Below, one piece after another: positions 9,047 to 17,902 of a DNA stretch of 64,000 nucleotides (its first letter is position 1; every line of letters begins with the position of its first letter). The notes beneath the pieces were generated by a model. The model ran no database searches and was not told the DNA's origin. It saw only the letters and a program-made list of their open reading frames with translations. Source of the stretch: Microbacterium testaceum (lineage in GTDB: Bacteria > Actinomycetota > Actinomycetes > Actinomycetales > Microbacteriaceae); assembly GCF_001476285.1 (NCBI RefSeq), contig NZ_LDRU01000001.1, positions 1-64,000 of the forward strand. Direction: 5' to 3'. The translations under genes and the position numbers were made by a program.

Positions 9047-10167
9047 CCGCGGGACGCGCGGCCATCGTCGAAGAGAGCCGAGACGGCGCCGCTCCCGCGA
9101 CGCGGACGATCTCGGTCGCCGACGTCGAGTACGCCGAGCCCGGGCACGGCGAAGTGCTCGTGCGGCTCACCGCGACCGGGCTCTGCCACACCGATCTCGG
9201 GGTGCTGGCCGGTGGCATCCCGTTCCCCACCCCCGGGATCATCGGGCACGAAGGGGCCGGGCGCGTCGAGCGCGTCGGGCCGGGCGTGCGCGGGGTGAGT
9301 CCCGGGGATGCCGTGCTCTTGAGCTTCACCTCGTGCGGCGCGTGCGACGCCTGCGTCGGCGCCCACCCGGCGTACTGCGAGACGTGGCTGCCGCGGAACC
9401 TGCTCGGCGGTCTCCGCGACGGCGACTCGGGCGGGGTCACGCGCGACGGGGAGCCGGTCGCCGCGCACTTCTTCGGGCAGTCGTCGTTCGGCACCCACGC
9501 GATCGCCGACGAGCGCTCGCTGGTGCGGGTCGCCGACGACGCCGACCTCGCGGCGCTGGCTCCGCTCGGCTGCGGCGTGCTCACCGGCTTCGGATCGATG
9601 TGGAACGTGCTCGACCCGGGACCCGCGGATGTCGTGGCAGTCTACGGAGCCGGGGCGGTCGGCCTCTCCGCGGTGATGGCGGCGGCGCTCCGCGAGCCCG
9701 CGCGTCTCATCGCAATCGACCGCGTGTCCTCGCGCCTCGACCTCGCGCGCGAGCTCGGGGCGACCGACACCATCGACGCCGTACACGAAGACGTCGCCGC
9801 ACGTCTGGCCGAGCTGACCGGTGGCCGCGGCGTCACCCTGAGCTTCGACACCACCGGGCACCCCGGGGTCGCCCGGACCGCCCTCGATGCCGCCGCCGCG
9901 CGCGGCACGGTGCTCGTGTGCGGGGCTCCGCCTCCGGGAACCGAGATCCCCGTCGACATCCAGCGCATCCTGACCGGCAAGATCCTCCGCGGCGTCACGA
10001 TGGGCGACGCCGACCCGCGCGAGCTCATCCCGCGACTCGTCGCGCTGCACGCCGAGGGGCGCCTCCCGCTGGAGAAGCTCGAGCAGCAGTACCCCCTCGA
10101 CGACATCGCCCGGGCGATCGACGACATGCACCACGGGCGGACGGTGAAGCCGGTCATCGTCCACTGA
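9043..10167 (+). CDS. Zn-dependent medium-chain alcohol dehydrogenase (aryl-alcohol type)
   Basis: 374 residues. Catalytic zinc ligands lie in GLCHTDLGV and GHEGAG; the structural zinc lobe is complete (CGACDACVGAHPAYC, four Cys). The Rossmann motif VYGAGAVGLSA follows. The variable insert FFGQSSFGTHA, found in class III and aryl-alcohol dehydrogenases, argues for an aryl-alcohol or similar substrate. It overlaps the upstream aldehyde dehydrogenase by ATGA and is followed by a strong hairpin terminator. With the two upstream genes it can convert ester to alcohol to aldehyde to acid. Confidence 0.92.
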   Translation: MTAGRAAIVEESRDGAAPATRTISVADVEYAEPGHGEVLVRLTATGLCHTDLGVLAGGIPFPTPGIIGHEGAGRVERVGPGVRGVSPGDAVLLSFTSCGACDACVGAHPAYCETWLPRNLLGGLRDGDSGGVTRDGEPVAAHFFGQSSFGTHAIADERSLVRVADDADLAALAPLGCGVLTGFGSMWNVLDPGPADVVAVYGAGAVGLSAVMAAALREPARLIAIDRVSSRLDLARELGATDTIDAVHEDVAARLAELTGGRGVTLSFDTTGHPGVARTALDAAAARGTVLVCGAPPPGTEIPVDIQRILTGKILRGVTMGDADPRELIPRLVALHAEGRLPLEKLEQQYPLDDIARAIDDMHHGRTVKPVIVH

Positions 10168-10171
10168 GCAC

Positions 10172-10223
10172 CGGATGCCGTGCGCCCCGCGATCTCGCCG
10201 ATCGCCCTCGCGCACGGCATCCG
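10172..10223 (+). terminator. Hairpin terminator of the hydrolase-ALDH-ADH operon
   Basis: Perfect 13-bp arms CGGATGCCGTGCG (10172-10184) and CGCACGGCATCCG (10211-10223), four bases after the dehydrogenase stop, with an inner GCGAT/ATCGC stem in the loop. There is no T-run, as is common in high-GC actinobacteria. Confidence 0.75.
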
Positions 10224-10244
10224 TGTTCCCGCCATAATCGCTCC

Positions 10245-10964
10245 ATGTATGGAGAACGACTCGCCCGCTGGGAGAGGAAGGTGGAGTGGCCGCTGGTCAT
10301 CGCGGCGCTCCTCTTCCTCGCCGCGTACGCGGCCCAGATCCTCGCCACACCGGAGGGCGTCGTCGAGACGGTGGCCGAGGTCGTGCTCAAGACGACGTGG
10401 GCGCTCTTCCTCTTGGACTACGTCGTGCGGCTCGCGATCGCCGAGCGTCGGTGGACGTGGTTCTGGCGGCATCTGCTCGACCTCGCGATCGTCGCCCTGC
10501 CGATGTTCCGGCCGCTCCGGCTCATGCGGTTCTTCACGATCATCGCGCTCATCCAGCGCAACACCGGCACGATGCTGCGAGGCCGGGTCGCGATGTTCAC
10601 GATCGGCGCGACCGCCCTGACGGTGTTCGTCGCGGCGCTGGCCGTGTACGACGCCGAACAGAGCAGCGGCGGCCCCATCTCGACCTTCGGCGACGCCGTG
10701 TGGTGGGCGTTCGAGACCATCACGACCGTGGGCTACGGCGACTACTACCCCGTCACGGTGACCGGGCGCATCGTCGCCGTCGGCCTCATGGTCGGCGGGA
10801 TCGCGCTCATCGGCGTGGTCACGGCGACCCTCGCCTCGTGGATCGTGCAGCGCGTCTCGGTCGAGGCGGAGGAGGCGTCGGCCGCCACCGAGACACAGGT
10901 CGAGGCGCTCCGCGGAGAGATCGCCGAGCTGAAGCAGATGCTGCGCGAGGCACCGCGGGCGTAG
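10245..10964 (+). CDS. Voltage-gated-type potassium channel family protein
   Basis: 239 residues from ATG 10245. Hydrophobic helices occur from about residue 15 onward. A charged S4-like stretch (RPLRLMRFFTII) is followed by a pore loop whose selectivity filter reads TTVGYGDYYPVT, then a final membrane helix and a soluble coiled-coil C-terminus rich in Glu and Ala (about 195-239). The size matches the short KvAP/Kch-like bacterial channels. It sits alone between two terminators or promoters, so it is probably monocistronic. Confidence 0.9.
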   Translation: MYGERLARWERKVEWPLVIAALLFLAAYAAQILATPEGVVETVAEVVLKTTWALFLLDYVVRLAIAERRWTWFWRHLLDLAIVALPMFRPLRLMRFFTIIALIQRNTGTMLRGRVAMFTIGATALTVFVAALAVYDAEQSSGGPISTFGDAVWWAFETITTVGYGDYYPVTVTGRIVAVGLMVGGIALIGVVTATLASWIVQRVSVEAEEASAATETQVEALRGEIAELKQMLREAPRA

Positions 10965-11021
10965 CCTCCGGGGACACGCCCGAGCGCGGGGCGAGGTGGC
11001 GGGGCGATGGTACGACTTCGG

Positions 11022-11040
11022 TAAGGTAACCCTTGCCTAA
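11022..11040. promoter_or_regulatory. DtxR/IdeR-type iron box
   Basis: Read on the minus strand, TTAGGCAAGGGTTACCTTA matches 14 of 19 positions of the actinobacterial iron box TTAGGTTAGGCTAACCTAA, including both TTAGG and the ACCT half. It lies 39 bases before the siderophore-binding-protein start, where Fe2+-bound IdeR/DmdR would block transcription. Regulation of the whole iron operon by iron is therefore likely. Confidence 0.8.
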
Positions 11041-11079
11041 GTCATCGACGGCATCCCCCACCCGAAAGGACATCTCGCC

Positions 11080-12009
11080 ATGCCCGCTCCCCGCTCTCCT
11101 CGACGGTTCGCCCTCCTCGCCGCCGCCGCGGGTCTCGCACTCGCCCTCTCCGGCTGCGCCGGCGGGGCGTCCGCCTCGCCCGCCGAAAGCGCGGCCTCGA
11201 CCCACGAGGTGACGCACGCGCGCGGCACGACCGCGGTGAGCACGGCGCCGCAGCGCGTCGTCACGCTCGAGCCGCTCGAACTCGATACCGCGGTCGCGGT
11301 CGGGATCACCCCCGTCGGGGCGGCCGTGGCGAACATGGTCAACGGCGTGCCGAGCTACCTCGGCGTCGAGGGCGTCACGCCCGTCGGCACGGTGAGCGAG
11401 CCCGACCTCGAGGCCATCGCCGCGCTCAAGCCCGACCTCATCCTCGGCACCGAGTCCCGCCACTCCGGGCTGTACGACCAGCTCAGCGCGATCGCACCGA
11501 CGGTGTTCATCGCCACGCAGGCCGATCCGTGGCGCGACAACGCCGCCCTGATCGGCGAGGCGCTCGGCCGCGAGGACGACGTGACGAAGGCCGTGGATGC
11601 CGTCGACCAGCGCTGCGACGAGATCAAGGGCGCGCACGACCTCGCCGGGAAGACGGCCGAGATGATCCGCCCGCGCGACGAGACGACGCTGAGCCTCTAC
11701 GGCCCGGTCTCGTTCGCCGGGAGCCTGCTCGAGTGCGTCGGCTACACGATCCCCGACCACGAGTGGGAGGACGGCCTGCAGGCCGACATCTCGCCCGAGA
11801 ACATCGCGAGCGCGACCGCCGACGCGGTCTTCGTCACCACGACCGACGTGAACGACCCGTCGACCGTTCCCGCGGCGATCGCGCAGAACGCCGCGGCGTT
11901 CCCCGTCGTCACGCTCGTCGACACGAGCACGTGGGTCGCGGGCGTCGGACCGAAGGGCGCGCAGTCGGTGCTCGACGACATCGAGACCTTCCTCGCATCG
12001 GGGAAATGA
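11080..12009 (+). CDS. Iron-siderophore ABC transporter substrate-binding lipoprotein
   Basis: 309 residues. The signal peptide ends in lipobox LSGC (lipidated Cys26), then an Ala/Ser linker and a FecB/BtuF-like domain containing PQRVVTLEPLELDTAVAVG and the loop NGVPSYLGVEGVTPVGTVSEPDLEAIAALKPDLIL-type helical backbone region (split here as two recognisable parts). It captures a ferric siderophore outside the membrane and delivers it to the two FecCD permeases. An iron box precedes it and its stop overlaps the next start by ATGA. Confidence 0.93.
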   Translation: MPAPRSPRRFALLAAAAGLALALSGCAGGASASPAESAASTHEVTHARGTTAVSTAPQRVVTLEPLELDTAVAVGITPVGAAVANMVNGVPSYLGVEGVTPVGTVSEPDLEAIAALKPDLILGTESRHSGLYDQLSAIAPTVFIATQADPWRDNAALIGEALGREDDVTKAVDAVDQRCDEIKGAHDLAGKTAEMIRPRDETTLSLYGPVSFAGSLLECVGYTIPDHEWEDGLQADISPENIASATADAVFVTTTDVNDPSTVPAAIAQNAAAFPVVTLVDTSTWVAGVGPKGAQSVLDDIETFLASGK

Positions 12010-13052
12010 CCTCGGTCGTCTCCCCGCGGGTGCCGGACACGGCACCCCGATCCCCACGGATCGGTCGGACCGCCGTCGGCACCGTCGTGCTGGCGGCGGT
12101 CCTCGCCGTCGCGATCGCGCTGTCGCTGATGATCGGCGCGAACCCCCTGCCCTGGCACGCGGTGTGGGCGTCGCTCACCGGCGCCGGCACCCCCGACACC
12201 GACTTCGTGGTGCAGGGACTCCGCGTGCCCCGCACCATCGCCGGCATCGTCGCCGGGGCCGCCCTGGGCGTCGCCGGAGCCCTCATGCAGGCGTTCTCGC
12301 GCAACCCGCTCGCCGACCCCGGCATCCTCGGCGTCAACGCGGGAGCCGCGTTCGCCGTCGCCCTGACGGTGGCACTGTTCGGCATCCAGAGCTCTCTCCT
12401 GCTCGTCTGGCCCGCGTTCCTCGGGGCGCTGGTCGTCACGGTCGCCGTCGCGCTCGTCGGCTCGTCGGGGCGCGGACCGGCCGATCCGATCCGTCTGACC
12501 CTCGCGGGTGTCGCGGTCGGTGCGGTGCTCTCGGGCATCACCTCGGGCATGATGCTGAGCAACCCCGACGCCTTCGACCTCATGCGCGGGTGGAACGCCG
12601 GATCGCTCCTCGGACGCGGTCTCGACGTCGTCCTCCCCGTGGTCCCTTTCATCGCGGTGGGGCTCGCGCTGGCGTTCGTGCTCGGCCGCGCGCTCAACGC
12701 GCTCGCTCTCGGCGACGACCTCGCCCGCGCCCAGGGCATTCCCGTCGGCGCCGTGCGGGTGGCATCCATCGCCGCGATCACCGTGCTCGCGGGAGCGGCG
12801 ACCGCCCTGGTCGGACCCCTGTCGTTCGTCGGGCTCATGGTGCCGCACGTCGTGCGGTGGATCGTCGGACCCGACCAGCGCCGCATCCTCCCCCTCAGCG
12901 CTCTCGCGGCACCGATCGTCGTGCTGCTCGCCGACGTGCTCGGCCGCGTGATCATCGCCCCGGCCGAGGTGCCCGCCGGCATCGTCACCGCGTTCGTCGG
13001 CGCTCCCGTGCTCATCGCGCTCGCGCGCCGACGGAGAGCGAGCGCGCTGTGA
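12006..13052 (+). CDS. Iron-siderophore ABC permease (FecCD family), subunit 1
   Basis: 348 residues with nine to ten hydrophobic helices, starting at ATG 12006 inside the stop of the binding protein gene. FecCD hallmarks are RVPRTIAGIVAGAALGVAG, MQAFSRNPLADPGILGVNAGAA and, toward the C-terminus, GPLSFVGLMVPHVVRWIVGPD. It is the first of two non-identical channel subunits. A GTGA overlap joins it to the second. Confidence 0.94.
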   Translation: MTSVVSPRVPDTAPRSPRIGRTAVGTVVLAAVLAVAIALSLMIGANPLPWHAVWASLTGAGTPDTDFVVQGLRVPRTIAGIVAGAALGVAGALMQAFSRNPLADPGILGVNAGAAFAVALTVALFGIQSSLLLVWPAFLGALVVTVAVALVGSSGRGPADPIRLTLAGVAVGAVLSGITSGMMLSNPDAFDLMRGWNAGSLLGRGLDVVLPVVPFIAVGLALAFVLGRALNALALGDDLARAQGIPVGAVRVASIAAITVLAGAATALVGPLSFVGLMVPHVVRWIVGPDQRRILPLSALAAPIVVLLADVLGRVIIAPAEVPAGIVTAFVGAPVLIALARRRRASAL

Positions 13053-14083
13053 CGGCCGTCGACGTAGGGTACCGCCGGGTGGTCCTCGGCGCGCTGCCGG
13101 TGCGGCTGCGGAGCATCGTCGTCGGTGTCGCGGTGCTCGTCGCCGTCATCGTGCTCGCGGTGCTCTCGCTCGGCTGGGGCACGTATCCCGTGGCTCCGGA
13201 TGCCGTCGTCCGCGCGCTCCTCGGAGCGGGAGACGCCCTCGACACCACCGTGGTCGTGAGCTGGCGCCTCCCCCGCGTCCTCGCCGCCCTCACCCTGGGC
13301 GCCCTCCTCGCGATCGCCGGGGCCCTGTTCCAGACGGTCACGCGCAATCCGCTCGCGAGCCCCGACATCCTGGGACTGTCCAACGGTGCCTTCACCGGCA
13401 TGCTGCTGACGCTCGTGCTCGTCTCGACGTCGTGGCCGGCACGGGCGGCGGGCGCGCTGATCGGCTGTCTCGTGGCATCCGCCGTCATCTGGTTCCTGTC
13501 GTACCGCGGTGGTGTTCAGGGGTTCCGGCTGATCGTGGTGGGAATCGGCGTCTCGGCCATGCTCGCCTCGCTCAACACGTGGATGCTCCTGCAGATCGAG
13601 CTCGAGACGGCGATGTTCGCGTCGGCGTGGGGGCACGGCTCGCTCAACGGCGTCACCGGCGATGCGCTCGGCGGGGTGCTGCTGTGCGCGGCGCCGTTCG
13701 CGATCGCGGCCTTCGCGCTGGTGCCCGCGCTCCGTCAGCTGGAGCTGGGCGACGACATGGCCGCCGCGTCCGGCGTGCGCCCCCACCTGGTGCGCAGCCT
13801 CGCGCTGCTCGCCGGTGTGGTGCTCGTGGCCGCGGCGACCGCTGTCGCCGGCCCGATCGCCTTCGTCGCCCTCGCCGCCCCGCAGATCGCGCGGCGACTC
13901 GCCCGAACGCCGTCGCTGTCGCTCACGCTGTCGGCCCTCGTCGGCGCCCTGCTGCTGCTGGGCTCGGATGCCATCGCGCAGCACCTGCTGCCGGTGACCC
14001 TCCCCGTGGGCGTCGTCACCGTCTCGGTCGGCGGCGCGTACCTCATCGTCATGATCGTTACGGAGATCCGCCGCCGTGTCTGA
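13049..14083 (+). CDS. Iron-siderophore ABC permease (FecCD family), subunit 2
   Basis: 344 residues from the GTG that overlaps the previous TGA. It has the same family motifs in a diverged form: SWRLPRVLAALTLGALLAIAG, FQTVTRNPLASPDILGLSNGA and GPIAFVALAAPQIARRLA. It shares only family-level similarity with subunit 1, as usual for heterodimeric Fec/Fep channels. It ends eight bases inside the ATPase gene. Confidence 0.94.
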   Translation: MTAVDVGYRRVVLGALPVRLRSIVVGVAVLVAVIVLAVLSLGWGTYPVAPDAVVRALLGAGDALDTTVVVSWRLPRVLAALTLGALLAIAGALFQTVTRNPLASPDILGLSNGAFTGMLLTLVLVSTSWPARAAGALIGCLVASAVIWFLSYRGGVQGFRLIVVGIGVSAMLASLNTWMLLQIELETAMFASAWGHGSLNGVTGDALGGVLLCAAPFAIAAFALVPALRQLELGDDMAAASGVRPHLVRSLALLAGVVLVAAATAVAGPIAFVALAAPQIARRLARTPSLSLTLSALVGALLLLGSDAIAQHLLPVTLPVGVVTVSVGGAYLIVMIVTEIRRRV

Positions 14084-14909
14084 CCCCTCCCGCCTCGAAG
14101 CCCGCTCCGTCTCGCTCGCGTACGACGGCACCACCGTCGTCCCCGAGCTGACCGTCGCGATCCCACCCGGGTCGTTCACGGTGATCATCGGCCCGAATGC
14201 GTGCGGCAAGTCGACGCTGCTGCGCGGGCTCTCGCGCCTCCTCTCCCCCGCCGCCGGGACCGTCGTGCTCGACGGACGTGACATCTCGAGCTACCCCGCG
14301 AAAGAGGTCGCGCGCCGTCTCGGCCTCCTCCCGCAGAGCGCGCTCGCCCCCGACGGCATCACGGTCGCCGACCTCGTCGGCCGCGGCCGCTACCCGCACC
14401 AGTCGCTGCTGCGACAGTGGTCGAGCGCCGACGAGGCAGCGGTGAAGGAGGCTCTGGATGCCACGGGCACGACCGATCTGTCGGCCCGCCCCGTCGATGC
14501 ACTCTCGGGTGGGCAGCGTCAGCGCGTCTGGGTCGCGATGGTGCTCGCGCAGCAGACCGACCTGCTGCTGCTCGACGAACCGACGACCTACCTCGACGTC
14601 GCGCACCAGGTCGAGCTCATGGAGCTGTTCGCCGAGCTGAACGCGCACGGTCGTACGGTCGTGGCCGTTCTGCACGACCTGAACCACGCCGCGCGGTACG
14701 CGAGCCACATCGTCGCGATGCGCGACGGCCGCATCGTCGCCGAGGGCGCTCCGCGCGAGGTCATCACGAGCCGACGCGTCGAGGAGGTCTACGGCCTGCC
14801 GAACGTCGTGATCGACGATCCGGTGACGGGCGGGCCGCTGGTGGTGCCGCTGCGCGGCGGGGCGTTCGCCGCGCGGGCCACGGCGGCGGCGACGGGACTC
14901 GACGCGTGA
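14076..14909 (+). CDS. Iron-siderophore ABC transporter ATP-binding protein
   Basis: 277 residues from a GTG start overlapping the upstream permease. Walker A GPNACGKST has Cys for the usual Gly at one variable position, the signature is LSGGQRQRVW, Walker B LLLLDEPTTYLD, and the switch His lies in VLHDLNHAARYA. The LPQSALAPDGITVADLVGRGRYPHQ region is typical of FepC/FecE. It powers the import complex. Its last bases overlap the start of the reductase gene. Confidence 0.95.
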   Translation: MSDPSRLEARSVSLAYDGTTVVPELTVAIPPGSFTVIIGPNACGKSTLLRGLSRLLSPAAGTVVLDGRDISSYPAKEVARRLGLLPQSALAPDGITVADLVGRGRYPHQSLLRQWSSADEAAVKEALDATGTTDLSARPVDALSGGQRQRVWVAMVLAQQTDLLLLDEPTTYLDVAHQVELMELFAELNAHGRTVVAVLHDLNHAARYASHIVAMRDGRIVAEGAPREVITSRRVEEVYGLPNVVIDDPVTGGPLVVPLRGGAFAARATAAATGLDA

Positions 14910-15847
14910 GCGGGGAGCGGATACCGGGGGTGGCGGCGGCAGGGGCTTCCCGCCCGGGCGACGACCGGATGCCGGCGGCCGGTGCCGCGGCGGGACCCGA
15001 CGAGTCGTCGACGGCGGGGGCCGAGACCCCGCCGAGCGCGAGCCGCCCGTGGGAATACAGCGCATTCCCCGTCACCGTGTCCCGACGCGAGATGCTCTCC
15101 CCGAACTTCCTGCGGCTCACCTTCTCGGGCGACGCGCTGCAGCACTTCGCGCCGTGGGGCCTCGACCAACGCATCAAGCTCGTGCTGCCCCTCCCGGGCG
15201 GAGGACTCGCCGACTTCGGCCTCCTCGACGACCCCACCCCGCACCCCTCGGACTGGTACACGCGGTGGAAGGCACTGCCGCCGGACGAACGCAACGTCCT
15301 GCGCACCTACACGCCCGCCGCGATCCGCGCCGAGGCCGGAGAGATCGACGTCGACCTCTACCTGCACACCCCCGACGGTCCGGCATCGCGCTGGGCGCGC
15401 GGCGCGCGCGTGGGCGACACGCTCGTGATCACGGGCCCCGATGTCCGCAACGGATGGACGGGGTACGGCATCCATTGGCATCCGCCCGAGCAGTACACGT
15501 CGTTCCTGCTGGTCGCGGACGAGACGGCAATCCCCGCCGTGCGGGGCATCGCGGCGTCATTGCCGCCCGCCGCTCGCGGGATCGCGATCGTCGAGATCGG
15601 TGATCACGCCGACGACGTCACCGTCGCGGGCCTGAGCCGCCAGGTCGACGTGCGGGTCGTCGGGCGCGGCGAGACCGAGGCCGCCGTGCGCGCGTGGGCC
15701 ACGCCCGACGTCGACGTCGCGTGGCTCGCCGGAGAATCGGGGGTCGTCACGGCTTCGCGACGCGTGCTGGTCCGCGAGCTCGGCCTGCCGCGCGAGCGCG
15801 TCGCGTTCCTCGGGTACTGGCGCGAGGGCGGAGCGCTCGTGGACTGA
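14906..15847 (+). CDS. Siderophore-interacting protein (FAD/NAD(P)H ferric-siderophore reductase)
   Basis: 313 residues from the GTG overlapping the ATPase stop. About 45 low-complexity Ala/Gly/Pro-rich residues come first, so an internal start is possible. The ViuB/SIP fold follows: an FAD-binding barrel with LSPNFLRLTFSGDAL, RTYTPA, and ASRWARGARVGDTLVITGP, then a SIP-type C-terminal domain with WLAGESGVV and LGLPRERVAFLGYWREGG. It reduces imported ferric siderophore to release Fe2+ in the cytoplasm. Last gene of the iron-boxed operon. Confidence 0.93.
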   Translation: MSGERIPGVAAAGASRPGDDRMPAAGAAAGPDESSTAGAETPPSASRPWEYSAFPVTVSRREMLSPNFLRLTFSGDALQHFAPWGLDQRIKLVLPLPGGGLADFGLLDDPTPHPSDWYTRWKALPPDERNVLRTYTPAAIRAEAGEIDVDLYLHTPDGPASRWARGARVGDTLVITGPDVRNGWTGYGIHWHPPEQYTSFLLVADETAIPAVRGIAASLPPAARGIAIVEIGDHADDVTVAGLSRQVDVRVVGRGETEAAVRAWATPDVDVAWLAGESGVVTASRRVLVRELGLPRERVAFLGYWREGGALVD

Positions 15848-15862
15848 AGCGCGGCGGGCTGC

Positions 15863-15945
15863 GCGAAACTCCTGAGTTTTCGCGTTCCCGAGCGGACAAG
15901 CAGTCCCTTGTCGCCCCCCGCGAGCCGGTTTCTCAGGAGTTTCGC
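15863..15945. repeat. Intergenic inverted-repeat element A
   Basis: Perfect 14-bp arms GCGAAACTCCTGAG (15863-15876) and CTCAGGAGTTTCGC (15932-15945) enclose 55 bases that contain a second perfect hairpin, GACAAG (15895-15900) with CTTGTC (15907-15912). It lies between convergent genes (siderophore reductase and amidase) and could terminate both, but the long arms, nested hairpin and resemblance to the element at 58094-58179 suggest a dispersed repeat. Confidence 0.6.
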
Positions 15946-16036
15946 ACAACGCGACCGCACCACGGCGCGCGCGGACGAAGGCCCGCGTCACGGCAGAGCG
16001 TCGGCGCTCGGGTCAGGGCTCAGGTCAGGGCTCGGG

Positions 16037-17902
16037 TCAGGGCTCGGTCGGCAGATCGGGGAACAGCGAGGGCGCCTGCCTGTGGTGGGTCTGCTGCTCG
16101 TAGGCGTACGCGAAGCCGATCAGGCGGTCCTCGGCATAGGGCGCGCCCAGGAACTCGAGACCCCGGTGGATCCCCAGGATCGTCCCCTCCGGCAGGTCGA
16201 CGTCGGTGGCCCCCATGGGAACCGAGATCGCCGGGTAGCCGCTGGCCGCGCTGATGAGATTGTTGAAGCCCGAGAGGAGGTCGGGGGCGCCCGTGCTCGG
16301 ATAGATGAGGGCGTCGAGGTCGTTCTCCCGCATGAGCTGGTCGATCCGCTCCTGGACCGCCTTCTGCCCCGCGCGGAAGGGGCCGTAGGCCGCCTCGCGC
16401 TGCTCCGTGGTCGTCGAGGCGAACTCGCGCACGACCTCCGCCGGCCAGCTCGAGAGCGGGTGCCCCGCCGCTTCGGCATCGGCGACCTTCTGCGCCAGGT
16501 CGGCGAACGTGTAGCCGGGCCGGTAGTAGGTGTCGAGGTACACGTCGACTCCGTGGGTGAAGGTCTTGCTCCCGTGGATGTCCTCCATCCGCCCGCCACC
16601 GACCGGGTCGAACGAGGCGATGTCGACCACCGTGGCTCCCGCGGCCTCCAGGTCGGCGCGCGCCGCGGCGACGAGCTGGAAGTCCCCGGTCTGCGCGTCC
16701 GTGGGTCCACGGTCCACGAGGTAGCCGACGCGGACGCCCTGAAGAGCGTTCGGATCGAGGCTGCTCGCGTACGAGGCGGGCTTGCGGAACGCCTCCGGAG
16801 CGATCGCGTGCTCGCCGGGCGCGGCCTCCGCCAGCGCGTCGAGCGTCAGCGCGGCATCCGAGACCGTCCGTGTCATGGGACCGATGGTGTCGCGGTACTC
16901 GTCGAGGGGAAGGACACCCTCACGACTGACGAGGCCGACGGTCGGACGGATGCCGACCAGGGCGTTGTACGAAGAGGGGACGCGTACCGAGCCGCCGGTG
17001 TCGGTGCCGAGCCCCACCGCTCCGAGGTTGGCAGAGACCGATGCGCCGGTGCCGCCGCTCGACCCGCCCGGGGGGAGATCGAAGCCGTAGGCGTTCTTGG
17101 TGTTGCCGTACGAGCTGTTCGACACGACGGTCGACATCGCGAACTCCGACAGGTTGGCCTTCGCGATCACGATCGCCCCCATCGCCTTCAGCCGCGAGAT
17201 GGCCTCGGCGTCCGTCGAGGTCACGTTGTCGGCGAGGCACGCGCAACCCGCAGTGGTGGCGAGACCCGCCAGGTTGATGTTGTCCTTCGCGATGACCGGG
17301 ATGCCGTGCAGGATGCTGCGCGGCCCGGTCGCTGCCCGCTCCGCGTCGAGAGCCGCAGCCTCGGCCATGGCCGTCGGGTTCGTCGCGATGATGGACTCGA
17401 GCGCCGCGTCCGGGTCGCGGGGGTCGAGCCCGGCCGTGCGATCGTAGGCGGCGATGCGGCGCAGGTATTGCGCCGTCAGCTCCTGGGAGGTGAGCGTCCC
17501 GGCCGTCATCGCCTTCTGGATCGCGACGACGTCGGTCTCCTGCAGCTCGAAGGGGTCGTCGTCGTAGACGAACTGCTTCGAGAGCGCGGCGACGTCGGTC
17601 ACCGTGATCGCGCCGTCCTGATCCGCGTCCGCCGCGGCGACGGCATCCCATCCGGGATCACCGGCCTTCCGTCCGACGGCGGTCATCAACACGGTCAGGT
17701 CGTCGCGGTCGACCTTCGCATCGCCGGTGAGTTCGCCGCGCTGGTAGGCGGGGGCCGGATAGCTGACCGAGTCGGTGTCGGCGCGCGCCGGCGCGACCGT
17801 GCCGAACACCAGCGCCGCCGCGGTGACGGCGGTCGTCGCCGTCGCGATCATCGTCCTTCTCACGGGTGTTCCTCTCCCCCGGTCGGAGCGGGTCGGGTTC
17901 AT
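16037..17902 (-). CDS. Secreted amidase-signature enzyme with N-terminal dockerin-like domain
   Basis: 621 residues from the ATG overlapping the TGA of the upstream gene. Residues 1-41 form a signal peptide (RR pair, hydrophobic core, APARA cleavage). Residues 57-112 hold two EF-hand-like dockerin repeats: ELTGDAKVDRDDLTVL and ADADQDGAITVTDVAAL; the second is a canonical Ca2+ loop with D-x-D-x-D-G-x-I-x3-D. The amidase-signature domain follows, with Lys206 in IPVIAKDNIN, cis-Ser in PGGSSGG (281-282) and nucleophile Ser305 in GTDTGGSVR, so the triad is complete. It should hydrolyse an amide outside the cell; the substrate is unknown. The upstream neighbour carries a cohesin-like domain, so the dockerin probably tethers the enzyme to it. 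Confidence 0.85.
   Translation of the reverse strand: MNPTRSDRGRGTPVRRTMIATATTAVTAAALVFGTVAPARADTDSVSYPAPAYQRGELTGDAKVDRDDLTVLMTAVGRKAGDPGWDAVAAADADQDGAITVTDVAALSKQFVYDDDPFELQETDVVAIQKAMTAGTLTSQELTAQYLRRIAAYDRTAGLDPRDPDAALESIIATNPTAMAEAAALDAERAATGPRSILHGIPVIAKDNINLAGLATTAGCACLADNVTSTDAEAISRLKAMGAIVIAKANLSEFAMSTVVSNSSYGNTKNAYGFDLPPGGSSGGTGASVSANLGAVGLGTDTGGSVRVPSSYNALVGIRPTVGLVSREGVLPLDEYRDTIGPMTRTVSDAALTLDALAEAAPGEHAIAPEAFRKPASYASSLDPNALQGVRVGYLVDRGPTDAQTGDFQLVAAARADLEAAGATVVDIASFDPVGGGRMEDIHGSKTFTHGVDVYLDTYYRPGYTFADLAQKVADAEAAGHPLSSWPAEVVREFASTTTEQREAAYGPFRAGQKAVQERIDQLMRENDLDALIYPSTGAPDLLSGFNNLISAASGYPAISVPMGATDVDLPEGTILGIHRGLEFLGAPYAEDRLIGFAYAYEQQTHHRQAPSLFPDLPTEP

Noticed and set aside
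16081..16120. Possible truncation of the amidase C-terminus
   Set aside because: The domain continues through the expected C-terminal amidase region (ISVPMGATDVDLPEG and LGIHRGLEFLGAPYAE) to a normal stop.
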